Assembly (NCBI GenBank): GCA_016758965.1
Contig: JAEPRB010000076.1
Location: 96,887-160,886, forward strand
Length of the DNA: 64,000 nt
Source of the DNA: Circinella minor
Taxonomy: Eukaryota > Mucoromycota > Mucoromycetes > Mucorales > Lichtheimiaceae
Reading direction: 5' to 3'
Part shown: in pieces, positions 48,312-60,694 of the stretch
Numbering within the stretch: position 1 is the stretch's first letter
Layout of the letters: each line of letters begins with the position of its first letter
Notes under the pieces: generated by a model
What the model saw: the letters and a program-made list of their open reading frames with translations, nothing else
Database searches by the model: none
What the model was told of the DNA's origin: nothing
Translations under genes and position numbers: made by a program

Positions 48312-49785
48312 TTTAAAAAGAACTTATTGTTACATGACGAGCTGCTTACGTTTTGCATTCAGTTTTTTTTTTTTTACGTAGTAAGCTGATACGTAGTATC
48401 AAACGACGACGCCAACAAGATCTAGCTAAGAAGTCGAAAACAATACTTCAGTGACTTTGCCAAATCGATAAATATGTATAATCGAGTGAGAGATAAAAAG
48501 AGTTATGTTGAAAATAATGTATGAAGCAAACCAAAGTAGATTTTAGATTAAAAAAGATGTTAATAACTTACGTATGTATGAGGATTCTTGACATCATTGA
48601 GATCCATCATAATTCATTTTAACAGACTTTGGTAAATTCTAATTCACCGATAGTGTCATCAAATTCATCTACTCAAATGTCCGGCTTGAAATTTTGGAAA
48701 TAAACTGCTGGTTAGTAGGGTTTTTTTTTTTCACTCTCTATTGTTACTTGATTTCGTAAACACCTCTGCTTTGTTGTATCCTGTACCACAAGTATAAGGT
48801 ATAGCACACATTCATATACTAACCGTGACAACACATGTTCATATATCACTTTGGGTTCAGAAAAAAAAAACTTCATCATCTCTTCTCAAAGAGCCATTTG
48901 TTTACCCCATGTGAGCGCTACATGGAATTTTCATAGCCTATACAGTGTATTATTATTCTTAATTATAATTATTATCTTCACCTATACTCGTGACTATATA
49001 TATATTTCTTAAAGTGAAAAAATCTCACTTTTTATTAGGTATAGCGATATTTAATGTAATACATATAAACATATATGTTTATATGTTTATTCAATATGAC
49101 GACAGTAAGAAAAAAAAATGTGCCCGCTTTTTTATTACTATTATCACTTGGACGACACTGACCGGCATTAAAAACATTTTAGGTTTATTCATGTGTATTT
49201 TAATGAAACCGATCGTTTGAAAACACAGATTATTGATTTTATATATTGTAATCAAGTTACATAAAAAAAACCACATAACCCCAGTAAATCAAGATGTTAT
49301 GTTGTTGGTGTAGCGACACATGATTTGTTTTACATGGTTCGTGTCCCCCCCCCCTCCTCCTCTCCCGTAAAAATCAAGGTCATTTGAATAATAATAAAAA
49401 ATAGATGATAAATGATGATGACATTAATGATGACAATAATGATACATACAATAATAAAAGTCTAAACTCGTATTTGATCATTCTATAAGAGTTGCTAAAG
49501 ATGAACATGATGACTTCATCGTATGTAGTTGTCAAATAATGCAATAATAAATCACATATGTATCAATAAGCAGGATTTATTATTAGCTTGGTAAAAAAAA
49601 ATATATAAAGGAATATTTAGAGATTTTCGTTATTTTAGTTTCTACCACTTAATATTATAACAACAGATGATGTTTTCGGTTGTTTATCACGACAGAATTT
49701 TTTTTTCCTTTTGTTTGTATAACTGTTACAGATTAATATTATTACTATTACCATTATTATTATTTTATTTTGCAAAGTAAAACTG

Positions 49786-49820
<35 letters not shown>

Positions 49821-50992
49821 GAGGGGGGACAGGTCGTCCCTCCGTAACTGTGTTCCTGGTGCACAGACTTTTCTTCTATGTCGGTGAGCCATTGCGCGCT
49901 CCTTGTTTACTATTAAACAAACAATTATACTCCCACCTTTCATCATCTTCTTGCTTAATTTACGTATTACCATGAATAATGCCCGATTTTGTCATTTATT
50001 AAAAATATGCGCAAAAAATGACAGATGGCCTCATCGTTCTTTGTTATCAAGATATTAGTTTATAGATTTATATAATGATGTTATTGTTCCTGTTTTTTTT
50101 TCCTCCTTCGATGGATTTACATAATAAACCTTTACTACGACTATATCATCATCTGACATAAAATTAGGATTACGCACGGGTCGGTTTGTGTGTAACAAGA
50201 ATCTTACTTCTCGTAAATTTTTATATTAACCACAACTAATAATCTTTTTTTATTATTATTTTTAACAATATACAACCCATGCGAGGAACCGTGTAATTGA
50301 GACCGTGCGCCTCGTGGTATTTTTTTTTTTTCAGATAAAAAAAAAACATTAAACGCTTGCATTATCAAAGTTTATTATTGAACGGAGAACAACAACAAAG
50401 GTCCAGAACGATAAACAATGTGTTTTTTTTTTATTATTATTATTTTCGCCACATCGATCGTCCTTTGTTTAGTATTTGGAGTTACTCTCTTTTTATGTAA
50501 TTATTCAAGGCTTTTTGTTTGTTATTATTGTTACTATTATTCTGTTTTATGTTTATAGCCCGACAACCCTCTCGCTTAATTACAATGGGGCCATATTTCA
50601 ACCGAACAGGTTTTCTTCTTTTACCCCATCTTCTTATTTCTTTTTTTTATTTATTTATGAAAATATAATATTCAAGAGGAAAATGACGCAGTAGAAAGCT
50701 TTTGTTCCTCTGACTTTTTTTTTTTTTTTTTTTATAACTAAATATAAACTAAAGCCGTGTGGTTGTGTTGGACCTGGATGCACATCTGCTAAACAAGGCA
50801 ATCCGATAATACACAGCTGCCTTTTTGATCACAAACAGTTGTTTGTAACCCCATGACAAAAACAAGAAAATTTTAAAAGAAAGTAAGCTTTGACCAAAAA
50901 TAATAAGTTTCTTTTCTCTCTTTTATTTTGCCCTTTTTTTTTTTTTTTACTTTTCTCTTTTATATTCTTTCAAATATATATTTATATTGTTC
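48312..50992. other. long intergenic region
   Basis: This 2.7 kb gap contains a (CA)n run at 49787-49818 and AT-rich DNA. On the minus strand at about 48555-48690 there is a broken protein-like frame (VDEFDDTIGELEFTKV, then a stop), probably a relic. The last 500 bases before 50993 are T-rich and are the likely promoter and 5' UTR of the large plus-strand gene. Confidence 0.45.
49787..49818. repeat. (CA)n microsatellite
   Basis: This is a CA dinucleotide run of about 32 bases in intergenic DNA, followed by a G-rich hexamer. Confidence 0.95.
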
Positions 50993-53900
50993 ATGACAGA
51001 CTATAGTAATATGCACGATTTTGAGCGACCAAGACGTTTTCATGAATACATGTATGAACCTATCATGGATGAAAGTGATCCATATGAATATATAGAGTCA
51101 TCACCATCACGTCGGCGTAATAATAGTACTCGTCGTCGTGGAAGCAAACGTCAACAACAACCAAAACATCGTCGACGATCAATATCACGTAACTCATCAT
51201 TCCTCTCTGAATCACGACATTCTCGCCATCATCATAACGAACCATCATGGACAAACACCAACATTGAAGACGACGATCATATAGACGATTATGATATATG
51301 GGATCAACCTTCTTATCAGCATCATCCATTACCATCATTACCTGGACATATGGCGGCAGCAGGTATGCCACCACCACATCATCATCCAGACGCGTTTATG
51401 GATCCATATGGTCCATTTGATCCTGAATTTGATGAAGAGATTATGTTACCATTTCCTCCACCTCATTTACCTTTTCCGCCACCACACATGCACCCGCTTT
51501 TTCATGGTCCATTTCCTCCTCCATTTATGCACGGTGGAATGCATCCAGATGATATATATAATGAAGACATGGAAGGAGAAGAAGACGAACATGAGATGAT
51601 AGATGATTTTCCAATTGTACCACCTGGATTTTTACCACCTCTTCCAATGCTTGCTCCCGATCTTCCGGTACGACTTAACCGATCGCGATCACTTCCGACC
51701 CGAAAGCGGGCAGGCCATTTGCCTCCGCCTCCACCGCCATTACCACCTCATCCACCTTTTCTTGGACCTGATGATTTTTTTATGGAAGATAATCACTATC
51801 ATGAATTATCTCCACCTGAACATACAAGACCGATTTCACTATTACGACGAGGTAGTAGTAGTAAACGAAACAGCCGGTTAAAGAAAAAATCATCTCAGTT
51901 ACGTCGAGCCAATTCATTAACATCATCACCCACAAAAAGCCGCGGTGGATCTATTTTACGGCGGAGGCCTAGTCAACAACGCCAAGCAAGGAGTGTACCT
52001 GCTTCACCAGTTGAACTCTTTTCTCCTACAATGGGTCCAGCTTTTTTTGATCCTCATGAACAACATGAAGAATTTCATGATGCACAAACACATCAACAAT
52101 CGGATAATAGTGATGACAGTAAAGAAAGTGAAGAAGAAAGTGACGATGATGATGAAGAAGAAGAACAACAAGAACAAGAAAGACGACGAAATAGTATTAG
52201 ACGACGACGGTCATTTATGGGCCAAACACCAATGCCACCATCAGCAATGAGAAGAAGATCTATTCAGGCATTCGGTCCTCCGCCGCCGCCGCCGCCACCA
52301 CCACCAATGCCACAGATGGGACCACACCTTCCTCCAAATATTGGTATGGCTGCTTCTGGATTAGGTAGACGTCATTCACTTTATGAACCAGGACCCATGT
52401 CTGGGGAAATGATGGATCATCCCATGATGCGTCGCATGTCTATAGGAGGAGGTATGGTTCCACCTCCACCTCCTCCTCCTCCTCCTCCTCCTCCAATGCC
52501 CATGGGGATTAATAGACCATTTGGTAATTCAAACATGGATCTACCTTTAGGTAATGGCGATCATTCTGGTACCAACAGTAACAACAATAGTGCACCGAGT
52601 ACACCATGGATGCCTGCTTCTTATTTTTCAAGTCCATCAGGTGGTGGTGGTGGTCCACCTCTTTCAATGAATCCTCAACACCAACATCAAAATCCAATGA
52701 CATCAATGATGACTTCTTCAGTTTCAATGGGCGGGATGATTCCACCTCCAATGGGTATGCCTCCTCCGGGAATGATGATACCACCTCCTTCAATGGGTAT
52801 GGGTCCTGTACCTCCTGGTATAGGTCTTCCTGGTATGGGAATGATGCCACCTCCTCCAATGGGTATGATGCCACCAGGAATGATGAATGGTATGAATAAT
52901 AATGGTAGCAGTAGTGCCAATGCAAGTATGATGGGGGACGATCATCATCATGATGACATGTCAAATCATCAAGACCATAATGATATGCGCGGTGGTAGTG
53001 GTGGCAATCAAGGTGGTGGTATGATGGATGGACCACCTATGAGTGGCGGTAGCGGTGGCGGTGGCTCCAATAGCAGAGGAATGGATTCATCTATGGGCGG
53101 TATGAATGGTGGTATGAACGGTAACAACATGGGTGGAGGCGATATGATGAATCATCATGATGACGATATGGATCAAAGACACCATAGCGGCGGCTTTGGT
53201 GGTGGTCGAGGTGATGACGATATAATGCATCATGGTGGCGGAGGAGGAGGAGGTCCTCGAGGCGGCGGCAGTTTTGGTAACGGTGGTCCTGGAGGCCCGC
53301 CTTCCGGTATGATGATGCAAGGCGGTGGTAATTTTGGGAGTCCAATGATGAATGGTCCACCTGGCGGTGGTAGATTTGGTAATGGACGACAACCCCAACT
53401 TGGAAGAAGTAAATCATTACTTGGTAGCATCTTTGGAAACAATGGTGGTTCTAGCAACAAAAATATGATGATGGATATGAACAGATGGGATCGTGATTCT
53501 ATGGTGCCATTAGAAGATGCTTTACAACAAATGTCTATTCATAAACAAGGAGGTGGTGGAGGTCCGGCAGGTATGCCAGGGGGTGGTGGATTATCTAGAA
53601 AAAGTAGTCGAAAGTTATCAACGAAGGCACAACAATTACAACAATTCCCTGGACTTTGGTGCTACCGACCAAGAAATATGGTGTTTCAACAACAACAGCA
53701 ACAACGTGGCGAAGATGAACATGGAGGTGGTAGTAATATATGGGCACCTTTTAGTGTAGCAAATCAACACAAGTTACACCGTGCTAGCGAAATGAATGGT
53801 GGAACTACCATTAGTCTTGACAAGGAAGAAAAATTACCGGGTACTGTTTATGTATCGCCAAGAACCATGCTTGCACGCCATTTCCGATCTACTTTTGGGA

Positions 53901-54082
53901 ATCCGGACATACTTGAAATACAATATTTACCCACACAAGATACCACTTTTGTAGTTCGACCAGAGATTCATCCTAATGAAATGGGTGGTTACGGTGGTGG
54001 TGGTTCAAGGCGTAATCCCGGTCCTGGCGGTGGAGGAGTAGTAAAATTGTTCACTAATGTTTTTGGAGGGGGTCCACAATAA
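50993..54082 (+). CDS. large Pro/Gly/Met/His-rich protein with conserved-looking C-terminus
   Basis: This is an intronless ORF of 1,029 residues from the ATG at 50993. The N-terminus is Arg/Ser- and His-rich (SPSRRRNNSTRRRGSKR). The middle has many RRxS-type sites, acidic runs, polyproline tracts followed by Met (PPPPPPPPPPMPMG) and Gly/Met/Asp/His repeats. Only the last 170 residues look folded: LWCYRPRNMVFQ, NIWAPFSVANQHKLHRA and GTVYVSPRTMLARHF. The W-x-PFS-x-x-N-x-x-L pattern recalls WWE/DDHD-type N-terminal modules, but this is tentative. Polyproline tracts suggest profilin or SH3 partners. Function unknown. No paralogue is in the window. Confidence 0.85.
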   Translation: MTDYSNMHDFERPRRFHEYMYEPIMDESDPYEYIESSPSRRRNNSTRRRGSKRQQQPKHRRRSISRNSSFLSESRHSRHHHNEPSWTNTNIEDDDHIDDYDIWDQPSYQHHPLPSLPGHMAAAGMPPPHHHPDAFMDPYGPFDPEFDEEIMLPFPPPHLPFPPPHMHPLFHGPFPPPFMHGGMHPDDIYNEDMEGEEDEHEMIDDFPIVPPGFLPPLPMLAPDLPVRLNRSRSLPTRKRAGHLPPPPPPLPPHPPFLGPDDFFMEDNHYHELSPPEHTRPISLLRRGSSSKRNSRLKKKSSQLRRANSLTSSPTKSRGGSILRRRPSQQRQARSVPASPVELFSPTMGPAFFDPHEQHEEFHDAQTHQQSDNSDDSKESEEESDDDDEEEEQQEQERRRNSIRRRRSFMGQTPMPPSAMRRRSIQAFGPPPPPPPPPPMPQMGPHLPPNIGMAASGLGRRHSLYEPGPMSGEMMDHPMMRRMSIGGGMVPPPPPPPPPPPPMPMGINRPFGNSNMDLPLGNGDHSGTNSNNNSAPSTPWMPASYFSSPSGGGGGPPLSMNPQHQHQNPMTSMMTSSVSMGGMIPPPMGMPPPGMMIPPPSMGMGPVPPGIGLPGMGMMPPPPMGMMPPGMMNGMNNNGSSSANASMMGDDHHHDDMSNHQDHNDMRGGSGGNQGGGMMDGPPMSGGSGGGGSNSRGMDSSMGGMNGGMNGNNMGGGDMMNHHDDDMDQRHHSGGFGGGRGDDDIMHHGGGGGGGPRGGGSFGNGGPGGPPSGMMMQGGGNFGSPMMNGPPGGGRFGNGRQPQLGRSKSLLGSIFGNNGGSSNKNMMMDMNRWDRDSMVPLEDALQQMSIHKQGGGGGPAGMPGGGGLSRKSSRKLSTKAQQLQQFPGLWCYRPRNMVFQQQQQQRGEDEHGGGSNIWAPFSVANQHKLHRASEMNGGTTISLDKEEKLPGTVYVSPRTMLARHFRSTFGNPDILEIQYLPTQDTTFVVRPEIHPNEMGGYGGGGSRRNPGPGGGGVVKLFTNVFGGGPQ

Positions 54083-54806
54083 TAAATTTTTGTAACTTTA
54101 AATACGTACAAGAAAAAAAAAATACCACATAAATCATTCCCTTATTATTCATCTACACACATATACACAATTTACGACAGCAAAAGAAAAGTCAACAAAA
54201 AAAAATTTATTATTGTATCTTACTATTACTATTCTTATTATTTTACGTATCAATAAATATAAAAACGTGTTTGTACAAATATACTACAGTCACGGTACTG
54301 CTTTTTTGAAAGACATCATTAAAATAGTGTTTAGTTTAAGTTTAAAGAGGTGTATGGTGTATATGATGAAAAAAAAAAAAAAACTATTCGGAATGATATG
54401 ATTCTTGTCATACGTGCCCATCATCAACTTTGTTTTTGTTCAACCATTAATTGTATTCCAATCTTGTCTTGGAGATATAAAAATAAAATTGCTTAGAAAA
54501 GAAGAACTTTAATTATCAACCCTTTAAAGGAATAAAAATAGCTTTACTTATCATGTATTTAGATGTAAACAGTGGGTATAGACCTATTAATGGAATAGAT
54601 TGAATAGGGGTACAGTAGTATACTAATTTTTTTCTAATAATATGTATATTATAAGTGAAAGTGAAGGGCAAAACTGGATTTGACCCGTGAGATTTCTTTT
54701 TCGTTTATAACAACAAATTGTTGAATAGATAACAAGACTAAAGAGATGAAAAAAAATGCGGTTTTCTTTGAAGTTGAGAAGAGGATTAAAATACATTGAG
54801 TATATT
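54083..54806. other. convergent 3' intergenic region
   Basis: About 720 AT-rich bases lie between the large plus-strand gene and the minus-strand RPA-like gene. Short ORFs are not supported. Confidence 0.6.
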
Positions 54807-55485
54807 TTAGGTTTCTTCTTCATTTTCTACAAATACGGGTCGAAAACGAGGATCTGCTGGTATAATTGCATCCACAATCACCACATTGTTACTAGGCTAT
54901 AATATATGTGTTAGATTTATACTGCATTCACTTAATACATCTATTTGTACAGAACTTACCTTTTTGCCCTTCTTTTTCTTTTCTTGACGTGTGACAAGAT
55001 GACATCTTAATCCTATCAATTTTTCTTCAATCTCATCAAGTAATGCTGGGCTTTCCAATAAAAGCTAGAAACAAAAAAAAAAAAAAAAAAGAATCGCGTC
55101 AGCTTTATTTGAGCAACCAACAAAAGCGTCGTGACGGACCGTGTTGTAAAACGAAACTACGCGTTTTTTGACACATATGTTATTTTACCTCACATAACTT
55201 ATCAGCCGAACATCCAAGGAGTCTCGAGACGCCTTCATCATAAACTACAGCTTGTTGAATTTTTTGACCATTGGAAACACTGACAATCAATTGTAGATCG
55301 TAATTGGCTTTATATTTGTCTACGTCCTTGTCACACTCAGGACAATAATACAATACACCCGCAGAACGTAATTCAACATTTTGAGCAACACCAATAATTT
55401 TATTAGTGCATTCAGCACATTTTCTAAAAATCATGGAACGTGAAGTTGCTTGTAAAATGACAGCATGAAGAATAGTAGGGGCCAT
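54807..55485 (-). CDS. small zinc-ribbon/OB-fold-like protein (RPA C-terminal-like)
   Basis: Three exons (55189-55485, 54960-55064, 54807-54896) join to 163 residues. The N-terminal half has two Cys pairs, CAEC and CPEC, 28 residues apart, followed by beta-rich text (KANYDLQLIVSVSNGQKIQQ) and VSRLLGCSADKL. This resembles the zinc ribbon plus OB fold of the large RPA subunit C-terminal domain and of MEIOB-like proteins, but the protein contains only that single module. A Lys-rich segment (RQEKKKKGKK) follows. It may bind single-stranded DNA. The identification is by pattern only. The gene is divergent from the RhoGAP gene across 240 bases. Confidence 0.7.
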
Positions 55486-55725
55486 AAATAATGATTATGA
55501 TTGTGTGGTTAGTAAATAAGAAAAAAGCGTAACAAAAGAATTTAAAAAAAACAGTTACTAAATCAAGTAAGATTTCAATGTTTTCAAATCGACCGACAGA
55601 AGAAGTAAAAAAAAAAAAAAAGAAAAAAAAGAGCCGGATAACATCTTGAAACTGCTTTTCTTCTTTCTTCTTTTTTTTTCTTTCTTTTTCTATCTCTCTC
55701 GCTTTTTATTTTATTTAGAAAAAAT
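55486..55725. promoter_or_regulatory. short divergent promoter region
   Basis: These 240 bases separate the start codons of the RPA-like gene (minus) and the RhoGAP gene (plus). The right half is C/T-rich on the plus strand (TTCTTTCTTCTTTTTTT type), typical of a fungal transcription start region. Both core promoters must lie here. Confidence 0.55.
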
Positions 55726-57722
55726 ATGCCTACTTTGAGGAAATCTTTACGTAGAAAATTTTGGCATAATCAAGCACAAAAACCTCCTACTCTTGCCTGT
55801 ATTGCCTCTGAAGCAATTGATGGAAATTCAACTTGTTCTTCTACATCTGTTAAATCCCCGTCGCACAAAACTCGACCTATTCCAGCATTATTAATTAAAT
55901 GTAATAAAGAAATTCAAGCACGAGGTATCATATTATTTATTTTTTATCATTGGAACTTATTTTTTTTTTAAAAAAAAAGAGAGAAGAAAAAAAAAAAAGG
56001 AAGCTGACAACTAGATTATTCTAAAGGACTTGTCACTGAAGGAATTTTTCGTCGTTCCGGAAACACTGCATTAATTGAAAAACTCCTAAAGGAATTCGGT
56101 GATGTCGATGATACACGTTGTATTGATCTTAGTACTGTTCCAATACATACACTTACAGGTCTTTTTAAACGTTATCTTCAACAACTCTCCGAACCTGTGA
56201 TTCCTAAATTGTTCCAACCTGAACTTTTAAATGCTTATGAAAGCACTCCAGGCAAGTAACAAAAATGAAAATAAAAAATTAGTTACTGGACCCGAAAAAA
56301 GTCAATTTTTTTTCTTAAAATTTTTTTTTCTTAAATCATTGTTATAATAATTGAATTCATTTAATTAATCCTGAAAATAATAATAATAATAATGATTTAG
56401 ACATTCAAGAAAAATTACGACGCATTAATGCTGCATGTCAAGTATTACCTGGTTTCCACGGTAACTTGCTCCTATTTGTTGTTCACTTTGCTCACACTGT
56501 CAGTTGCCATGCCGACAAAAACAAGATGTCAGCAGAAAACCTGTCAATTATTTTCGCTCCAACATGTGTACGATTGGATGGGGTTGGTCAATTATTATCA
56601 AATAGCAGCAGTAGTAGTATGGAAAAAGTCAAATCTTCTCCAATGCAAAAACCTGTCAAAATGTTTCGTACTTTATCATTACGGAAAACCAATCGAACTT
56701 TAGTTCCGCCACGACCTTCTGCCTCTCAAGCAACGTTATCCTGTGATAAAATATCACCTCATTCCTTCGGAAATCGATTAAAACCCCTCTTTTCATCAAT
56801 GCAAAACAGTAATCGATCACAACAACAATTACAACAGCAACAACGGCCTATTCCAAAGTATGAACCACGGGATTTACTACAATTAAGTCTTGTTAAAGAA
56901 AGTGGACGATGGAATAAATTTTTCCAATTTATGATCGAGAATGCTCCGAAGTTTAATTATACCCGCCATTATTCACCAGCTTCCTCTTTGGAAGATCAAC
57001 AAATGGCAATATACAATGGAAATGACAACGGCATGGATACAATTTTGGTATCAACAGAAGATGAAACGGACTCGAACCATTCTTTAACATCCCCCAAAGT
57101 CCGGAGGATTAAGGATATATTTGGTAGTATGCTTTCGATGTTCCCTGATATTGCTCAGGACCTAAATATATCCATGTCACCAACAACATCACCCACATCA
57201 AGAACACACCATAACTCATCAGCACGAACTCCACCTATCCGCCCATCCATATTGAATGAACCCGAACCTAATGTTTTATCATCACCTTCATCAGGATCAT
57301 CATTCAACAAGAGACAACAAAAACCACATCATACAGCTTTATTGCCTCCTCCAGCAGCTGCTACAGTATCACGTAAAAGAAATTCATCAGATACATGGAC
57401 ACCACCTATGGCTTCTTTACGACGCACAATGACAGCTGATACATCTAGTGGAAATAATAATGATGATGAAGATTTAGAATCTCCTACTCGGTTTATCGGT
57501 ACTAAATATGAAGCTATATGGCAACATTGGAAAGAACGAGAAGATGAAGAACGTTATATACCAACGCTTGAGCTAAAGACTAACTTAAATAGCTTGAGAT
57601 CCAAAGGAGACTGGTTAAAATCACTTTCTCAAAACGCTGATTTTGCAGCACCAACAACAAACAAAAGACCCATGTCTGTTGCTTTCATTCCATCTGCTAG
57701 ACCCAACTATTTCTTGCGTTAA
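55726..57722 (+). CDS. RhoGAP-domain protein
   Basis: Three exons (55726-55924, 56015-56251, 56401-57722) join to 585 residues. The RhoGAP domain spans about 50-200. It contains the arginine finger in LVTEGIFRRSG (Arg79), LFKRYLQQLSEPVIP, and MSAENLSIIFAPTCVR, all canonical. It should stimulate GTP hydrolysis by Rho, Rac or Cdc42 GTPases. The C-terminal 380 residues are Ser/Gln-rich with one helical patch near VRRIKDIFGSMLSMFPDI and end MSVAFIPSARPNYFLR. The second intron must use a GC donor (GGCAAGT at 56251-56257), because the neighbouring GT at 56256 would shift the frame. A T/A palindrome sits in intron 1. Confidence 0.93.
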
Positions 57723-58267
57723 TCCTCCATCTGATTTATTTTTAGGTTTTCTAACTGCTTTTCGTTTTTGGCTTTCTTTTTTTTTTGTTGTTGTTCTTAT
57801 TAATCGCATTTTTTTATACAGTAGTCTTTACCACATTATACTATTACGTTATCCCTCACAACCTTATATATCTTTAACATTATTTGATACTATTCTTTAA
57901 TTCATTCATTATTAATAATATTACCATTATACTTACTTAATTTATCATATTTTACATTTTGAAACAAGAAATATTCTTCATTATTAGATTGCGCATAAAC
58001 AACAACATTATGATATTTATAGTAATGTAAATAAAAATTCTTGATATGGAAATTGTATCTTGAATCATAATATACAATTGGTGAAATAAATTGTATGATA
58101 ATAAACACAATCACATACATTGTTTTACATTGTTTTTATTTATCAGTACGTAATTTACAACATGATATTATTTACTATGGAAACACTAACTTCTGCATCC
58201 CACAACCACGACCCCCTCTGCCGATTTTTTTTTCCAAATCTAAGTCATCTAATATATTTCAAATATA
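57723..58267. other. convergent 3' intergenic region
   Basis: About 545 AT-rich bases lie between the RhoGAP gene and the convergent VPS20 gene. No supported ORF. Confidence 0.6.
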
Positions 58268-59301
58268 TTATGCCAACATAGCTTCTGCTGATTTTTCTTT
58301 GGCTTTTTCTAGATTAACAAAAATAAATGAGAATATTTAGATTTTCGTCAAACACAATAACAATAATGGATGTTCGATATTTATTATCCATACCTTTTTC
58401 TTTGGGTCTATGCGTCGGTACTTCTGGCAACTGATCCGTTTCTCTGCCGGGTATCTCAGTAGTGGGTATTTCTGGCAATTGTGCCTCAATCTAATAAATT
58501 ACATTAAATTCAGTTCAAAATCCAAACCTCAATCCCATCCATTAATACACATTTTTTCTTTCATTTCTTACCTCTTGCTGTTGTAAGCTTTCAAGTTCTT
58601 GAAGAATTTCTTCTTCATCTTCACTTGTAATCTTTCCGCTTAATAATTCATCGATTTCCTATATTGTAATTGCGTAAATAAAACATAGATTTTCTTATCA
58701 ATACTTTCCATAGAGATAACTCACATTTTGATAAGCAACAGCATCTGCCGTATCATCCATCAGCTTTTCAACAGCTTCCAATGACATTTCCTTATGTATT
58801 TCCTTTAATACAGAATTTCCATTCTTTAGTCCATCCAACACTTCTTTCTCAACGACTGCATATTCGATCGATTGTGTCTACAATAACAAGATTGTGTGGT
58901 GATTAATTGATCCTATGACATATGTATCCAATATTACTATTGTTTCCTTCCTCCTCATTCAATATTTACCAATTCTTCAAGATTCATTAATTGTTGGTCT
59001 GTTTTTTCTAAAAGTTGTTCCTGATACTTTTTCTTTTTAAGAGCTAAAAGCGCTTTCTTTTTATTGCCTTGCTTTAAAGCAGTTTTTGCAATTTGCGTTT
59101 CTTTTTCAAGAACTACATTGATCTATATAACAATCCCTCCAAATTACGTTACTTTTTTTTAGTTAACTCCTCATCCGGGTTACTTTAATTAAATGAACTT
59201 ACGCCCTTTTGATATGTTTTTAATTTATCTCTTTGAATTTTTAAATCAAGGATAGCTTTATCTTGAGAAGTGATTTTATTTTTGGAAATATTTGAACCCA
59301 T
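58268..59301 (-). CDS. VPS20: ESCRT-III subunit VPS20/CHMP6
   Basis: Six exons (59203-59301, 58970-59122, 58725-58877, 58572-58658, 58394-58490, 58268-58308) join to 209 residues. The N-terminus MGSNISKNKITSQDKAIL has the Gly2 and Ser context for N-myristoylation, as in Vps20/CHMP6, and continues DLKIQRDKLKTYQKG. Then come the basic helical hairpin (ALKQGNKKKALLALKKKKYQ), the acidic helices and a C-terminal basic tail after a Pro/Glu-rich linker. It bridges ESCRT-II (Vps25) to Snf7 at endosomes during multivesicular-body formation. All introns are short, with GT-AG ends. Confidence 0.94.
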
Positions 59302-60694
59302 TACAGTTAATAGAAATAAAAAAAAATGTAAGGTGCAAGGAAGAAAGGAAAATAAAGATGAAAGAGCGCTCTTTATGCGATAGTGTTACTATACTTGGCT
59401 ATATATTACGCATGTAAAACACTGAATAATTAAGCTTTTGAAAATTTTACAGTACAGATATTATCTAAATATTATTCACTTTTTTTTATTACTATCCAGT
59501 AAATGGTATCCTAGTCAAGTCCACCAAACATGTACCGTACATACCATACTAGAAAGACTAATTTCAAGCAAAAGGCAATAATGAATAATAACATGACAGA
59601 TACTAAAGAAACTATACAGATCAGGTCGCATTAGAGAATCTCTTATTACAGATGTCTTTTTTTTTTGCTGATATTTGGTAAGAGATACCTGATATGCGTA
59701 CGGATAATATTACTCTTTTCTGTTTCCCGCCATGCAGTTTTGATATTAAAGTAAATTATCACAGTTTTATTGAAGAGGTGTTGCTGTAGTAATAGTAATA
59801 GTGGCTGTAGCACTCTTCGTTTCTTGTGCTTCACAAAATCAAAAATTGAGCTTTGGTCGATAAACATGGTATTATGCTTTCAAAGCGAAAAGAAATAGCT
59901 AAATGAATATAAAAGAAAAATATGTTACGTATTTAAATATAATCCAGACGGGGAGGACAATACACTTGACATATTCATGAATTTAGACCATGAATCGATT
60001 TAATACTATTCCTTAAGTATGTTCAGTATGGTAGACTTTTTTTAAAAAAAATTCTGTTTGGTGTTTTCCATACAAGAAGAGAAAGAAGATATATAAATAT
60101 AAATGTGGATAAAGCTAATTGCATAGTTTATACATAAAACAACGGTCCCAATATTAAAATTGTAGGACTGGTTATTATTATTTATTGTAGGAAGCTCATA
60201 TTTACCAACTTTTACAAACATAATACGCAGTTTTTCTTTAATTGACAGTAGTGCAATAAGAATAATAACTATTGATTCATAGAGCGCATATTCATTGCTA
60301 ACATGGAAAAGTGTTAGCAGTTATTACCACGACAACTGAAGAAGATTATGGTGCCTTAGTAACAAATAGAGTGTGATGTATATATAGCTTGCTTGAATCA
60401 ACAATAATCTCCTCTGTTCTCCTTGTTTATATAGAAAATAAGGTTATTGCCCGATTTTTTAAATTGTAGTACAACAGGATCCATACATTTTTAATTTAAT
60501 TTTATTTTATAAAAAAATGAACGGGCAACGTGTTTGTATTGATCAATCATAAGAGTAATCCTACGCTTTATACTGATAGCTTACAATTGAACGTGCGGTA
60601 TGTGTCGCGAGGAAAAGAAAGAACGGGATAGCAAAGTAATATCCAATGTATATACGTGATTTTTTTTTATTATTGATGTTTTTAGTATTATTTA
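59302..60694. other. intergenic region between HAP3 and VPS20
   Basis: About 1.4 kb of AT-rich DNA. The VPS20 promoter lies directly above 59301. A minus-strand ORF at 59646-59867 has no recognisable motif. A T7A8 palindrome lies at 60037-60051. No supported gene. Confidence 0.5.

Noticed and set aside
51063..53760. Antisense and out-of-frame ORFs opposite the large Pro/Gly-rich gene
   Set aside because: Repetitive codons of the real gene keep alternative frames open; composition is His/Tyr/Leu-biased without motifs.
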